A stretch of 64,000 nt of DNA from Agapanthus africanus (GCA_030015575.1 JASDDO010000014.1:165201911-165265910), one strand, 5' to 3'. Shown: positions 1-11,122, numbered from the stretch's first letter. The notes: generated from the sequence alone by a model not told the origin. Numbers and translations: made by a program.

Positions 1-1520
1 ATACGCAACAACAACCGAGTGGCCCAAAACTGGCTGCTCGCCAAAACAACGCGCTTCTGTGCCCGTCCTTAGAAGAAAGGCTAGGATGCGCTTACTCGTT
101 CTCTCACGACTTGACGAGAAGACTTTTTGAACTGGAAATGCATAATAACCCCATCACATTGCCACACCTGCGACGTCAACAACCCCAATTACTGCTCCTA
201 TCACAGAATAGTGAGTCATCCAATTGAGAATTGCTACATCTTCAAAAATTGGGTTGAAGATCAATACCAGCAGGAAAGTTCGTGCTGTCTGATAATTGGA
301 GGGTAAACCCGCCCCAGAAACACGCTCCCAAAAAGGTGGACGCACAGGGGGCATCGTGCTCGCTTGTAGAGGAAGCTCCGTGGGAAGTAATTATTTCAAC
401 AAAAAAAAAGATTGCTAAACGATTTACAAGCATGTCCAGCAATCAGGTGGAAAAGCCTACTTGAACCTGAAATTATTGAAGGGATGTTGAAGCCACACCC
501 CGTACCGAAAATTGTTGATAAGGGGAAAACCCCCAAGTCAAGCTTTCAAACTCTTCTAAGAAAAATAAGAAGACTAAGAAACCCGTGCAGACTGCCGAGT
601 ATGATGACAGGCGCACAGAGCTTCAGAAATATATAGACGCACTGGAAAAATATAACCAGAAGGTGCGGACACCAGTCACGCTCGAAGAATTCCTCAAGAT
701 ATTCTTGAGGACGGAGACAGTAACAATGATGAGTAAAATGACTCATCAGAAGAAATGGAAGACTATGTAGCAAGTTGCCACATAGTCTCCCATTCGTCGT
801 TATATGGCGAAGATGCTCTCTTAGCGTCATATAATGCTATGGAGGAACTGGGGGCAGAATCGGCGCTAAATTCCTGAGACTGCCAGAAGATGACCCGATT
901 GAGAGATTTTTAAACGAAGCCTTTCAAAAAAGTAAAGACGACCGAGAACGCGAGACAGACATATATGAAAAGGTTAAGCGTCAGTATCTAAATAAAGAAG
1001 CTGCGGTGAGAACAAGTTGTAAAGCGCTCCGACCAAACTAAAACACACCTGCAATAAATAAGAGCAGGATCAAAACTGAGAAGCGATTCGCCAAAGCTCT
1101 CTCAATGGGGATGAAGCTGCCACATCTAATGAAGTACACTTCTGGAGTCCCAAACTTCGACAGAGGAGATTCAAATCTAAAATTCTGCTTATATCATCGA
1201 AGGGTCACCCACCCTATTGAGGAATGCAGTGCCTTCAAGAAGTGGTGGCAATGATATGTTGCCTATTGAAAACACTTCATGAAGGGGAACGTGAAGCTCA
1301 CGCTCGTCAAAGTAAGAACGACGAGACAAACGCGCATGAAAAAATGACTGAAAACTATCATATGGTTGGTACCAGTTCAAAAGGAGAAAAACCTCCTGTT
1401 CTCACGTTCAGGAGCGATTCCGAGAATGAAACGTCCCTCAACCCTCTCTTCGAAGACTCCAGCTCGCAAAAAGAAGAGGAGGAGAAGAACTGCGAGATTA
1501 TTCAGCTGCGTGACCGTACG
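1..1520 (+). pseudogene. gypsy-0 gag C-terminus and linker, decayed
   Basis: This is the downstream part of a Ty3/gypsy gag-linker region read on the plus strand, with several stops and frameshifts. It aligns by eye with 25,690-27,150 of gypsy-A: both carry the same segment around a lysine/arginine-rich stretch, then the module 'RE.AIYEKAK' (here near 940-975) and a 'YHRRVTHPIEEC' motif near 1,195-1,230, a histidine/cysteine pattern resembling a zinc knuckle. Base changes such as a TGA inside the motif region show it is not expressed as one protein. The 5' LTR and start of gag lie outside the window. The reading is interrupted at 1,521 by a solo LTR and resumes at 2,714. Assignment to the Tat lineage is an inference from the protease and gag style. 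Confidence 0.75.
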
Positions 1521-1525
1521 CTACC

Positions 1526-2708
1526 TGATTGATATGAAAAATTGAGTCTTTTAGCGTTTCCTAAATACCGCAATAAATAACGGTTACGCAAATAGCTAGC
1601 CGATAGTGAGTACGGGTCGTCCATAGGGAAATGCTAAACTATTAATCTTGTTTTAGATGAGTTAATAGAAAAGGATTTGAGAAATATATTATAAAACTAG
1701 CTTTTAAGATCCCTTACGATAAGCAAGGAGTTTCTTTTGTTAGCATCATCACTTCAAAATCAATGAAAAGAAGGAAGAAGATGAAATCTATTTAGAAAAA
1801 CAATTCAATTTAATTACTAAAATTAAATGCGAAGAAATAAATTGCAGAAAAGTAAGGAGACAAAAAATAAAAATTAATCTACTTTTTATTAATAAAAATT
1901 TGCATTACAGAATTTAATTGGCTAAAAGAAAAGTGCTAAAAAAATAAAAACCCTAGATCGAAAACCTCAATTGAAACCCTTAGATTGCTGCTCGGTCCTT
2001 TATATAGGCTATGTAACTTGATACCCCAGATGTCATCTCGATGTATGTGAAAAGATTATCATACCCTTGAAATTTCACATCGAACAGCCATTAATTGACC
2101 GCGGAATTGCCGCTGTTTGCTTCATATGGCCGCTGAACCGCCGCCTTATGGTGAGATTGCGTTTCCAGATTTCCCCCCCTTTTTCTCTCGATTTTAGGAG
2201 ATCTTTTCAGCAATAAAATTCTGAAAAATATTGTATTATTTTTATAGTTGCGAGAATCTTCAATTTGCTCCTAAATTTGGCAGATTTGGTTTGTTAACTT
2301 GATTTGATTTGGATCTCCTACTCATGTTTGTAGCCCTAACTGATTTGTTATTTTAATACCTGCACAATATCTCAAATCAAATCGTTAGTAGTATTTATTT
2401 TCTTTGAGATAATATTCCAACAATTTATTCACAAATAAATTACTTAATGGTTTAAGAAATTCAAGGATATCTGATATGATATGATATGCACATCTTAATA
2501 ATAATGGTCAAGAATCACATGGATATTTTATTTAAATATGATATGCATATATTACACCCAATTATACTAATTATAAGTTAGGAAACATATGACAAAATCT
2601 TTTTACACATAAACCTACATATATTCTTAAATTATAAATAACACTATTTAGTAATTAATAATAGTAGGGAAAATGATCGTACAAATGTGCAATAAATATG
2701 ACTAATCA
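1526..2708 (+). mobile_element. Solo LTR (family LTR-X, copy 1)
   Basis: A 1,183-bp insertion begins TGATTGATATG and ends GACTAATCA, so it has TG...CA ends and short inverted termini (TGATT/AATCA). It is flanked by a perfect 5-bp duplication CTACC at 1,521-1,525 and 2,709-2,713. No coding sequence, primer binding site or polypurine tract lies inside. A block near 1,575-1,640 containing GAGTACGGGTCGTCCATAGG recurs at 63,560-63,610 and, reversed, at 53,290-53,400. These traits fit a solo LTR of an unidentified retrotransposon; the superfamily cannot be told from the LTR alone. Confidence 0.8.
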
Positions 2709-2998
2709 CTACCTGAGAAGAATCTCGGACCTGTAAACAAAGGTTCGAATAGAAAAGTCAAAGGCAAATGGAAAGTGCCAGAGGAAATCGCCCTTGATGA
2801 AGAAGCAGAAAAAGAGCTCATCGCAAAGGACCCGCCTAAGAAAATAAGGTAGATTATAACGTCCTAGCACATTTGAGGAAAATACTCTCGCAGCTAAGCA
2901 TATTAGATACTCTCCTCCTGTCCAAAGAGGCACTAGATTCCCTGATCAAGGCCTTACAAGAGCCCGATCAGTTCTAAACTTTCCTCGCAGAAGAGAAG

Positions 2999-3907
2999 AT
3001 GAAACATGAACTGGCAGAGGCCTACACGACTGATATTACATTTAGCGATGAAGATCTACTCCTTGGTACGTGCGAACATAATCACCCGTTATACGTCACC
3101 GGGTACTGCCACGACTTCAAGATAAGGAAAATCGTTGTTGACAACGGATCCTCCGTTAATCTTCTCAACATGAAAGTGCTGAAAGAAATTTGTATGAATT
3201 TTCAGCACCTTGCCCGAGATAAAATTACCATATCTGGGTTCGACTCACAGTCGTCACGGATACTTGGGTCCGTAATACTGACGCTACGCTTCGGGCTGCT
3301 CGTCACTGATATCAAATTTCATGTCATTGACGCTAAGATTTGCTACAATGCCCTACTCAGTAGGCCTTGGTTACAGGAGTATAAAATCATCCCTTCTACA
3401 CAATATCAGTGTATGAAGTATTTCAAGGACGGCTCAGAGTACACCATCATGGGAGAGCTAAATCCGTTCCCCGTAAACGAAGTCCAGAAATACGAAGACG
3501 CAAAGTACTTTTTACCAGACTTCGAGGATACTGAAAGGTACCACAGGTCGAAGAGTAAACAAAAATCTATCGCCACTATCCCGATCTTTAGGATCGATAC
3601 TGAGGAAGACAAAGAAATAGTCTACTCGGGGAAGCCCAAAAAAAAGCCCGGACCATCCACCCCGATCCTGGTCTTTGGCAACGATTCCGAGAATGAAACC
3701 AATGCAGTGTTCTTCATTCGCCCATCAATACAAACTCTTGCCGAAACGAATCAAAGTCTACAGGTTACAATGGCTCCGTCTCGACACTACAAGGAACTTG
3801 ATGCGCTCAATACATACAGCGTACAAGAACTGCAAACTTTCTATCTACCTCCTAGACGAAGGGGTGAAAAGACGATCCTCTTCTACAAATCCACGGAGAC
3901 CAAATAA
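2999..3907 (+). CDS. Retropepsin-like protease frame of gypsy-0
   Basis: An uninterrupted frame of 302 codons encodes an aspartic protease domain of the Ty3/gypsy type. Residues 13-24 (ITFSDEDLLLGT) and 46-56 (VVDNGSSVNLL) match the N-terminal part and active-site loop seen in Tat-like retropepsins; residues around 110-130 (FHVIDAKICYNALLSRPWL) match the conserved LLGRPW strand, and PSTQYQCMKYF follows. The active-site triad is D48-N49-G50 instead of the usual D-T/S-G, so activity is doubtful. The first methionine is probably not the native start, since similar sequence precedes it but is broken by a stop. It lies between a decayed gag and a decayed reverse transcriptase, so it would act only as part of a polyprotein that can no longer be made whole. 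Confidence 0.75.
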   Translation: MKHELAEAYTTDITFSDEDLLLGTCEHNHPLYVTGYCHDFKIRKIVVDNGSSVNLLNMKVLKEICMNFQHLARDKITISGFDSQSSRILGSVILTLRFGLLVTDIKFHVIDAKICYNALLSRPWLQEYKIIPSTQYQCMKYFKDGSEYTIMGELNPFPVNEVQKYEDAKYFLPDFEDTERYHRSKSKQKSIATIPIFRIDTEEDKEIVYSGKPKKKPGPSTPILVFGNDSENETNAVFFIRPSIQTLAETNQSLQVTMAPSRHYKELDALNTYSVQELQTFYLPPRRRGEKTILFYKSTETK

Positions 3908-4780
3908 GAAAAAGAAATTTGGCATGGTGCCGATTTTGCACTCGACAGGCTTCAACCCATCGATCTGCCAAGATATTACGTAGAGGGATTGAAAGAACTG
4001 TTAAGATGCCAAGACGTACCCCTCGAACAAACTATTGGACAAGCCCAATTCTATTAAAACATTTGGGATATTCTCAGGACTCAGCGAAAGAAGCCCAATG
4101 GGAAGATAGAAACAACTGGACTCGGATATGTTCGGTCCAAGAAACGGGAGAAAGTTTATAGTTGCTACGTCATAAACAACTTGAGTGAAGAAGAAAATGT
4201 CCTTCCAGATAGCCGTGACGTCAAATCGGAGTGAGATCCCGCTTTGAAAATGTTAAGTCAATCGTTCGAAGAAGAAATCGACAAGCTAATAAAAGATGCT
4301 TATCAAACGAGCCGAGACAATCATAGCCGCGAAATAGCCATATATGAAAGGGCCAAGACGCATCGTCTCAGTCAGCAATCTGCAGAGAAAGTAGACCATA
4401 ACGCTCTTAATCCCCAACCTGCTATGTGTTCTCGCAAAAGGGAAAATCCCGAAATGGAGGTAAAAACAGGGCAAAGAATGCAAGGAACATTCGAAGACAA
4501 CAAAGCGGGTCCAAGACGTCGTTCAATCAAGAAAATCTCGATTGGAGCCCGTCCTTTATAAAGAAGAGGGGTCGGGAATACTTTTTCCCTCAAAACAAGA
4601 TAGGGAAAATATTAACCTTGTCATGAAGCACCAAATGATGACGCTTCCAGAGTCCCGGCACCCCAAAAAAATAAACGAGGTCCATCATCCGGATTATTAC
4701 TCATATCACCGAGCAATAGGCCACCCCCTTGAAGACTGCTTCACCTTCAATGATTGGGTGGAAGACCAGTATCAATAAGG
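3908..4780 (+). pseudogene. gypsy-0 protease-RT linker with second knuckle-like module
   Basis: Downstream of the protease the reading frame shifts and stops several times. Frames give a segment ending 'REIAIYERAK' (about 4,330-4,360), the same module present upstream at 940-975 and in gypsy-A at 26,650-26,700, and then a 'YYSYHRAIGHPLEDC' motif at about 4,692-4,740 followed by F-x-x-x-WVEDQYQ. The motif is the same His/Cys pattern found in the gag region, so this module occurs twice within one element. No enzyme is recognised here. The segment is not expected to make a functional product. Confidence 0.6.
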
Positions 4781-4904
4781 CATATTCTTTTTATCCGACA
4801 GCTGGAAGATAAGCCTGCAGCGAAAACACGAGCCAAAAAGGGCCTACATCGTCATATTAAGACCAGCTCAACTGCAAAAAGGGAAGCGTACTCATACCTG
4901 CTAT

Positions 4905-5838
4905 ATGATAACACTCTCAAAAGAGAGAGGGCGAGAAAGTATGTGTGATCTCTTCAGGTGCTCCGCTAATGAAGACGAGGACAAGGTGATCTCAGAGTTT
5001 CCACCAGCGCCAAAAGAGCTGGAGGATGGGACACACACCACGGCGGACAACTTAAGAAAAATTGACTTAGGGACAGAAAATGATCCGAGGTTGACGTTCG
5101 TCAGTGGGCTACTAACTGAAAAACAGGTAGCCACTTTAAAAGACGTGCTCATGCAGTATAAAGACTGCTTTGCATGGAACTATTCTGAAATGCCAGGTCT
5201 AGATCCAAAAGTAGCGGTGCATAAATTGGCCATATCGCCAGGCATAAAGCCAATCAAATAGGCACCAAGAAAGATGCGGCTTGAACTTGAGATGAGTATC
5301 AACGCTGAAGTCAAGAAACTAATCGACTCCAGCTTCATCTAAGAGGTTCAATATCCCGACTGGATCGCTAATATCGTTCTAGTGATGAAGAAAAATGGGA
5401 CGGTTCGCATCTGCATGGACTTTCGGGACCTTAAAAAAAGTTTTCTCGACTGATGACTTCCCCGTGCCCGTCACCGAGCTGATGATTGATAACACGTCCA
5501 CTCACGAAGTCTTCTCCTTCATGGATGGATCATTAGAATACAATCAAATAAAAATGGATCCTAAAGACTAGAAGCATACCACCTTCTGGACCCCGTTGGG
5601 CATATTCTGTTATAGGATGATGCCTTTCGGTTTGAAAAACGCCGGTGCTACCTACCAGAGGGCCATGACAAAGATTTTCGATGACATCATAAATGAGATT
5701 GTCGAATGCTACATCGACGACCTTGTGGTGAAGAGAAAATCTCATGAGGAATATTGGGAACATTTAAAAATAGTGTTCCAACGTCTTCGGAAGTATAATC
5801 TGAAGATGAACCCTCTAAACTGGCCATATCGTCGGAGC
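4905..5838 (+). pseudogene. gypsy-0 reverse transcriptase, truncated and with stops
   Basis: Reverse transcriptase of a Ty3/gypsy polyprotein. The N-terminal connection is recognisable by 'DCFAWNYSEMPGLDP' (near 5,164-5,208). Further along come a fingers/palm segment with RICMDFRDLKK (near 5,404-5,440), FSFMDGSLEYNQIKM (5,515-5,555), FCYRMMPFGLKNAGATYQRA (5,605-5,665) and the catalytic box YIDDLVV (5,710-5,730). Stops interrupt it at about 5,259, 5,339 and 5,569, and one frameshift lies near 5,440. Several stops fit glutamine or arginine codons changed by C-to-T. The domain ends abruptly at about 5,820 within the sequence after LKMNPL; RNase H and integrase are absent. Confidence 0.85.
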
Positions 5839-5848
5839 TGATGATTGA

Positions 5849-6010
5849 TAACTCTGAAATGAGTGCATAAACTAGAAACTCCGAAATGAGTAAATAAACT
5901 AGAAACTCCGAAATGAGTACATAAACTAAAAATTCTGAAATGAGTGAATAAACCAGAGACTCCGAAATGAGTGAATAAATTATAAACTCTGAAATGAGTA
6001 CATTAAACTA
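5849..6010 (+). repeat. 27-bp tandem repeat, six copies
   Basis: Six units with a period of exactly 27 bp (the conserved G of CTCYGAAATGAGT falls at 5,856, 5,883, 5,910, 5,937, 5,964 and 5,991). The consensus is close to CTCCGAAATGAGT followed by RMATAAACTAGAAA. The array starts right at the broken end of the reverse transcriptase. Confidence 0.95.
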
Positions 6011-6075
6011 TTTCGCGCCGGATCAAGACATCAAGAAACAAAAAGGTGCATGCGAATACAAAAATATACATATTT

Positions 6076-6081
6076 TTTATT
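6076..6081 (-). promoter_or_regulatory. Candidate poly(A) signal for the antisense gene
   Basis: AATAAA on the minus strand about 60 nt after the stop of the antisense frame ending at 6,142. Position fits a plant polyadenylation signal, but no transcript evidence is available here. Confidence 0.4.
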
Positions 6082-6141
6082 CATGAATCAAAGTGTTTGA
6101 AATATACAATTTATAAAGAAAAAGAGATACAATTGTGATCT

Positions 6142-6860
6142 CTAAGAGGACGAGGTTTTTAGTAAAACGGTGACCCGTTCATTCTCCTGCCGGAGCTCAT
6201 TCTCGCGTTCCACTATTGCAGCCAGCAGCGCTTCGATTTGAACTTGTTGTTGCAAGCACGAAGTAAGCTTCTCAGAAATCTCGTATTTAGCAACTTCATA
6301 GCCCTGCATTCCTCGCTCTGTAAAATCAAGGTCCCGTTTCAGCGGCTTTCCTTTGAAAATGCACCCTTGAAGGTGTCCAAAGATGACCGAGAGCCGCACA
6401 ACATTAGCTTCTACTTGAGCACGCAATTGTCTTGACTCTTTAAAATCCATTTCATACTCCTTCTGCTTCAGGACCAGCTTTTGCTCATAGTATTGAATGA
6501 AAGCAGTACATTGTTCGATTCACACGGTCAATTGAGCCTTTGAGGATAAGGCCTCAGACATGAGATGCTTGCGCTCGATCTCATGGAGGCAATCCTCGAT
6601 TTGCTTACAATAATCAACCTAGATACCGATGAAGTCTTCGTTATGGAAAGTCACAAGAGTCGCCAGCATTGGGTTGGCTTCGTCGGAAAAGTCCCCAGCA
6701 GAAGTGAGAGCCTCGACATTAAGGTTTTCAATAATTCGCTCAGCATACGCCTTCTATTTTCTGCATCTCTGGAAAATTGACGTTTAGCGAAGGGTCCTGC
6801 GGGCATAGCTATACGGGATTCAACAGGAATTGAAACCAGCAGAGCTGCTACAGATAAAGA
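6142..6860 (-). pseudogene. Antisense gene of gypsy-0: C-terminal coiled-coil exon
   Basis: On the strand opposite to gag-pol, a coherent frame rich in E, K, Q and L runs from about 6,860 to a stop at 6,142. The last 102 codons are fully open (start near 6,450) and have heptad-like spacing, for example in ISEKLTSCLQQQVQIEALL and ERENELRQENERV, so a coiled coil is likely. Upstream the frame continues (AYAERIIENLNVEAL, QIEDCLHEIERKHLM) with two nonsense changes. A possible splice acceptor (CTGTAG) lies near 6,851. Large Ty3/gypsy elements of plants are known to carry extra antisense ORFs between pol and the 3' LTR, and the position and strand here fit that class. The role of such ORFs is unknown. 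Confidence 0.55.
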
Positions 6861-7259
6861 TGGGTCAAATCTTTGTTTAAATAAAAAAAATGAATAAGAT
6901 CTAACCTACCAATAGTTAGAAGCGGCAAATCTAAGAGCATAGAGGGCTCAGCCATTTCCTCGTCTTCTCCTTCGAGCCGTAAGACTGTAGTCAGTACAGG
7001 AAAATTCTTATTAGGGATGGATTACTTGTAGAAAGTTGAGATCATAAATGGAAATATACTAACCAACGCCAGAAGCAGGGACATGTCCTAATTGGAGGGC
7101 GAAGTGCGAAGTTAACACTTGGCCCAGATGGTTGAAAAGCACTTCTGTAAGATTGCAACAATATACGTCAAGCAATTAATATAAGGAGTAATATCAATGC
7201 TGAAGGAAAAAAAGAAAATTGAAGGAAAAATTAAATTCTGTCGCTACGCTTGAGAAGAC

Positions 7260-8851
7260 TCAGGGAAGTGCAAAGGAGATAGGTAGAGCGATAACGGTCA
7301 TGGTGCTAGCTGACGGGGGTTCTTCAATCAGCAGATTTCCAGGGTTGGCCGTGCCTATACCAGAAATAAAGAAAACGTTAGCAAATATGTATAGCAGAAA
7401 TAAGAATTTGAAAGTAATAGCACGGAAGGTACCTGTGGATTTCATAAGAACCGACGATGTGGGAACCATGATTGTATCAGGAGCATCACTAGTCGTGATA
7501 GCTTCTTCGACTTCCACCACCACAGAGGAGACAGATTCAAAATTTGCGCCCTTATCTCCCGAATCTATAAAGGCTGTCACTATGCTAGCATTACCCGCGG
7601 ATACAGGAGATCCACCGGAAGGAGTGGCAGTTGGAGCAATATTAGACTCAAGATGAAGACCCTCCGTCCTAAAATCTTCGGATGCCGCCACCTCATCTGC
7701 AGCCCCAGCGTCTGAACTTGTCCCTGCTATATCATTAAAAAGAGGAATGTTAAAATTTGGATAAGTTGCTACTTAAGGAAATCTGGAAAATAGGTGAAAT
7801 CCTACCAGGTTTTATCCAAACATTAGGCCCTGCTTTCCCTAGAACCAAAAGTTTCGCCTCCTCGAGAACCGCACGTATGATGTGCCTGTAGGCGATCGAC
7901 ATGGCAGGGGGATGCCCTCCGTAAAAGCGCTAGGGGTTCGCGTTTCACTTGAGCCGGCATTAGTGGCTAAGCTGGCCCGATACTCCCTTGCTACATGCCT
8001 CCGATGTTTCTCCTCGGCTTTAGCTTTATGAAGGGATCTCTCCAGAACAACCGACAGAGGAAGATCCTCATTTGAATCAGACTAGGAACTGCTACAACAT
8101 CCTTCATCGTCTGCTTTAACGACGCTTCCCGTAGTAACGCATAGGTGGCCCGAGCAATAGTCGGCAGCTCTGAAGATTCTATAGGGATCGTAGAATGAGG
8201 AATATCCTCTATGCTAGCACCCAAAAATGGCACCTCGCTCGAAATAACGCTAGTTACAGATGTTCCTACAATGAAAAGAAAGGAGTCAAGGTGTAGGCAA
8301 AATGAGCTAAATGTTCTAAAACGCATAAAATAATTCATACTAAGGCCCATGGAAGCACAAAGCCTCTCATCTTCCTTGTATGTTTTAATGGATTCCCAAA
8401 GAGCCTCTTCAACGGAGATTCCTGTTAAAAAAGTGTTAAATAAAACGCAATAACATTTTACTCTAAGATATACAAAGAGTATAGATGATGTGTACCCAAC
8501 GCTGCAAGGGCAACAAGCGCTGCTTGCTCACGGGCCAATCGTTCGGAAGCCTCAAAAGTGGCCTGGAGATCAGTCGCCGCGTTCTCATCGATAGAAGCTT
8601 CAGGACGAAAAAATCGTCATTGGTCCCGTATTCTGATAGACCTTCATTATAGGGAGCATGGGGCTCTTGACCAAAGACAATATCGGCTGAAAACATGGAT
8701 TTCTCCTTCTTTTGCAACCAAGAGCAACTCCCGACGATAAGAGCTTTCTCTTTGTTGGCATCTTAGGGCGGCGTGTTCTGATGTCCGAGTCAATGTCTGA
8801 CTCGGGAAACGTTGCAGACATCACATCGGGTTGTGGTTTAGCCATCGACAC
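7260..8851 (-). pseudogene. Antisense gene of gypsy-0: middle exons
   Basis: Minus-strand open segments at 8,851-8,600, 8,350-7,991 and 7,691-7,260 lie between the N- and C-terminal parts of the antisense gene. The first contains basic runs (RPKMPTKRK and GCKRRR) that resemble a bipartite nuclear localisation signal. The last is rich in S, T, A and V and looks disordered. AT-rich stretches between them look like introns but boundaries cannot be fixed by eye. I do not recognise a domain. The plus-strand open frame at 7,219-7,656 overlaps the last segment and is judged a shadow. Confidence 0.4.
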
Positions 8852-8917
8852 TATCGGAAAAACATGCGGAGCTAATACCGCATTGCCCTCTTTCAGGGAA
8901 GGACGGATGACTGCGTG

Positions 8918-9612
8918 TCATTTCTGCAGGACCGCAGGGTTGCTAGACGGAACGGAATCCTTATGATCAAGGTGTATCCGCCTCTCTTCTTTGATAATAG
9001 CGCCCGTTGCGTGTTGATACCAGGCTACATAGGCGTTTAAAGCTCTCGGAATATGACTCGGTTCAGCCATCCAAAAGTGAGACCTCGTGTTCAATTGCAT
9101 AAAATGGTGGATCGCATTGCGAACGGTTTCCTCTGAAGCAACCGGATTGAAAAGAAACACCTTGAGAGGAACTCCCTGGTCTTAGCCTAATTGTTGAGCA
9201 AAATGATGTGGGTTATACCTCATGAACAGTACTGAGGCATTTTGCCTGAACACCAAGAATCCCGGCCTAATAGAGTACAGATGTACAATTTCCCTAGCCT
9301 TTAAACCAAAAACCCCATCTTTGAACATGTCATGAAACAACTGGAGCACTTTTGAAGATTCTTTGCCAATAGTCAAGACCCTATCAACAAAAGTCATGCT
9401 ATTCCCAACAATGCACTGATGCAAAAGCAACCGTCGAGCTGCCCGTTGTGTTGGATCGGAAGAGAAAGCATCGATCAACCGCATGACCCGGAGGATGAAG
9501 CTAAAGCCTTAGCTGGGTTTCCTTCGAGGTGGATCATCTTCGGTAAGAAAGGCCGACTCCCAAGCTCGTTCCCAATGATCTAGGAGCGAAGGAAATAGGA
9601 AGAAGACGAAGG
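8918..9612 (-). pseudogene. Antisense gene of gypsy-0: N-terminal domain
   Basis: Minus-strand frame beginning near 9,612 (SLLDHWERAWESAFLTEDD) and continuing through an open 100-codon stretch (9,484-9,182), a stop, and another 80-codon open stretch (9,160-8,918). Recognisable blocks are SFxDRVLTIGKESSKVLQLF-like sequence, DGVFGLKAREIVHLYSIRPG, FMRYNPHHFAQQLG and SHFWMAEPSHIPRALNAYV. The style recalls antisense extra ORFs of Tat-like elements, which have been compared with plant-mobile-domain proteins; that comparison is from memory and uncertain. One TAG/TAA-type stop separates the two halves although the sequence reads through coherently. Product and cellular role unknown. Confidence 0.5.
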
Positions 9613-11116
9613 ACATGACTACAAATGTTGTAATCACAAATATAGTAGTTAAATTCTTCTAATTAGTTTGTAGTTTAGTGTTTGGATTCGATTCTAGATT
9701 GTAGTAGTTCGTGCGCAAGTTTCGAAAATTTTCGTTTTGTATTCCACATAACCGCTAGTTTTCGGCGTGAGCATGAGCGCGCGTGCATGCTTGTAAACCG
9801 CTAAGCTAATGATATTTATTTGCAATATTTCACAAAGTAAATGGTATCATTGTTAAAGACATCATGGTTTTTTAGCGAAGTATAGAATAAAGTTGATCAG
9901 ATTGATCTTGGTTTGCCAATTTCGATTTAAGAAAATGAAAAATATAAAACTGGACTAGGCAACTACAGATTCATCATCCATACATCTATTTTTTTGTATG
10001 GAAAAAGTAGGAAACTCCTTATTCAAATAATATATTAAATCAAGGAATAATTACACGTGCTCACACACTGTTGGATGTTATTCATCCCATTCACAATGCT
10101 AAGGAAAGTAATATTTTGCTTTTTTAATGAGATCTAAAGTACGCTAACAATATGTTCTTGTTGTTAAATTTGAAGTTAAAAGGCAGTAGAAAAAAATTAT
10201 GGACTTTGCAATTGTAGATTTAAACTTTTGCACCTCATTTTCAATACTAAAGAAAATATTAATTTAGTGGACAATGAATTGAAACACCCAACATTTTATA
10301 TATTCGGAATTCATAATAATTCCTATCAAATTTAGTCGAAAAATTAATGGAGAGGATGGCTTATGCAATCCGACCATCCATAGGTTGTTGAAAAACTAAC
10401 ATTTTATATGCAAAAATTTAAAGGCAATTCGTATATACGTCATCCCAAAAATTTAGTTAACTTTATAGATGGCTATCTAAATATAATGATTTCATATATA
10501 TCTCCAAAACCTTGTCACTTTTGAAACACCGCCATGTTTCTAGTTACTTATAGTCAATGTAACTTAATAACATGACGGAACTGATTAATGAAGGCTAGTT
10601 AAATTTCTTAGATATGTGACGAATCTTTTGCCTAAACTAGAAGGCATCATAATGTACATCAAATTCTTTTATGGAGAAATAAACTATTACCATTGAAAAG
10701 ACAAAAACGTATTTATCATTGTCTTTATCATTATAACGAGAAACGAAAGGATTCATATGTCTTTTTCTATTTTTTACCTGATTGAAAATTTAAAAAATGA
10801 GATAATTTCCTTAAGCTCTCAAAGATTTCACCCTTCTCTCTCTCACTCTCTCTCTCTCCACCCTTTTCTCCCTTTTTCAAAGTAAAAAAATATCAATAAA
10901 AACCATGAAAGTTACACAAAACCCCTTGACCAATACAGTTTACTTGCCAACTAAAGTTACTTAATATGATCACCAATCTTTTTGTATTTTAAATCTTACA
11001 TTGCATAGTTATCTATATAAAGGTCTAAAGATAATTTAGCTCAAAATATTTGTGAATGCTCGTAGATTATGATACGCCAATATACCATGTTAAAACAAAT
11101 TGTTGGGAATATATGA
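9613..11116. other. AT-rich stretch, no gene seen
   Basis: About 1.5 kb of AT-rich DNA without a coherent reading frame or recognisable transposon end. It may contain the 3' LTR of gypsy-0 in a decayed state, but I could not delimit one. A CT-rich microsatellite lies at 10,834-10,872. Confidence 0.5.
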
Positions 11117-11122
11117 TTTATT
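11117..11122 (-). promoter_or_regulatory. Candidate poly(A) signal of the small peptide gene
   Basis: AATAAA on the minus strand about 95 nt downstream of the stop codon at 11,217, a normal distance for a plant transcript end. Confidence 0.4.

Noticed and set aside
1521..2716. hAT-type insertion with an 8-bp duplication CTACCTGA
   Set aside because: The element starts TGATT and ends AATCA; TGA belongs to the element start on one side and to the host on the other by chance. TG...CA ends with a 5-bp duplication CTACC fit better, and the copy at 63,509 starts at the same TGATTG.
7219..7656. Plus-strand 145-codon open frame
   Set aside because: It overlaps a minus-strand frame that fits the antisense gene and shows no domain; taken as a shadow.
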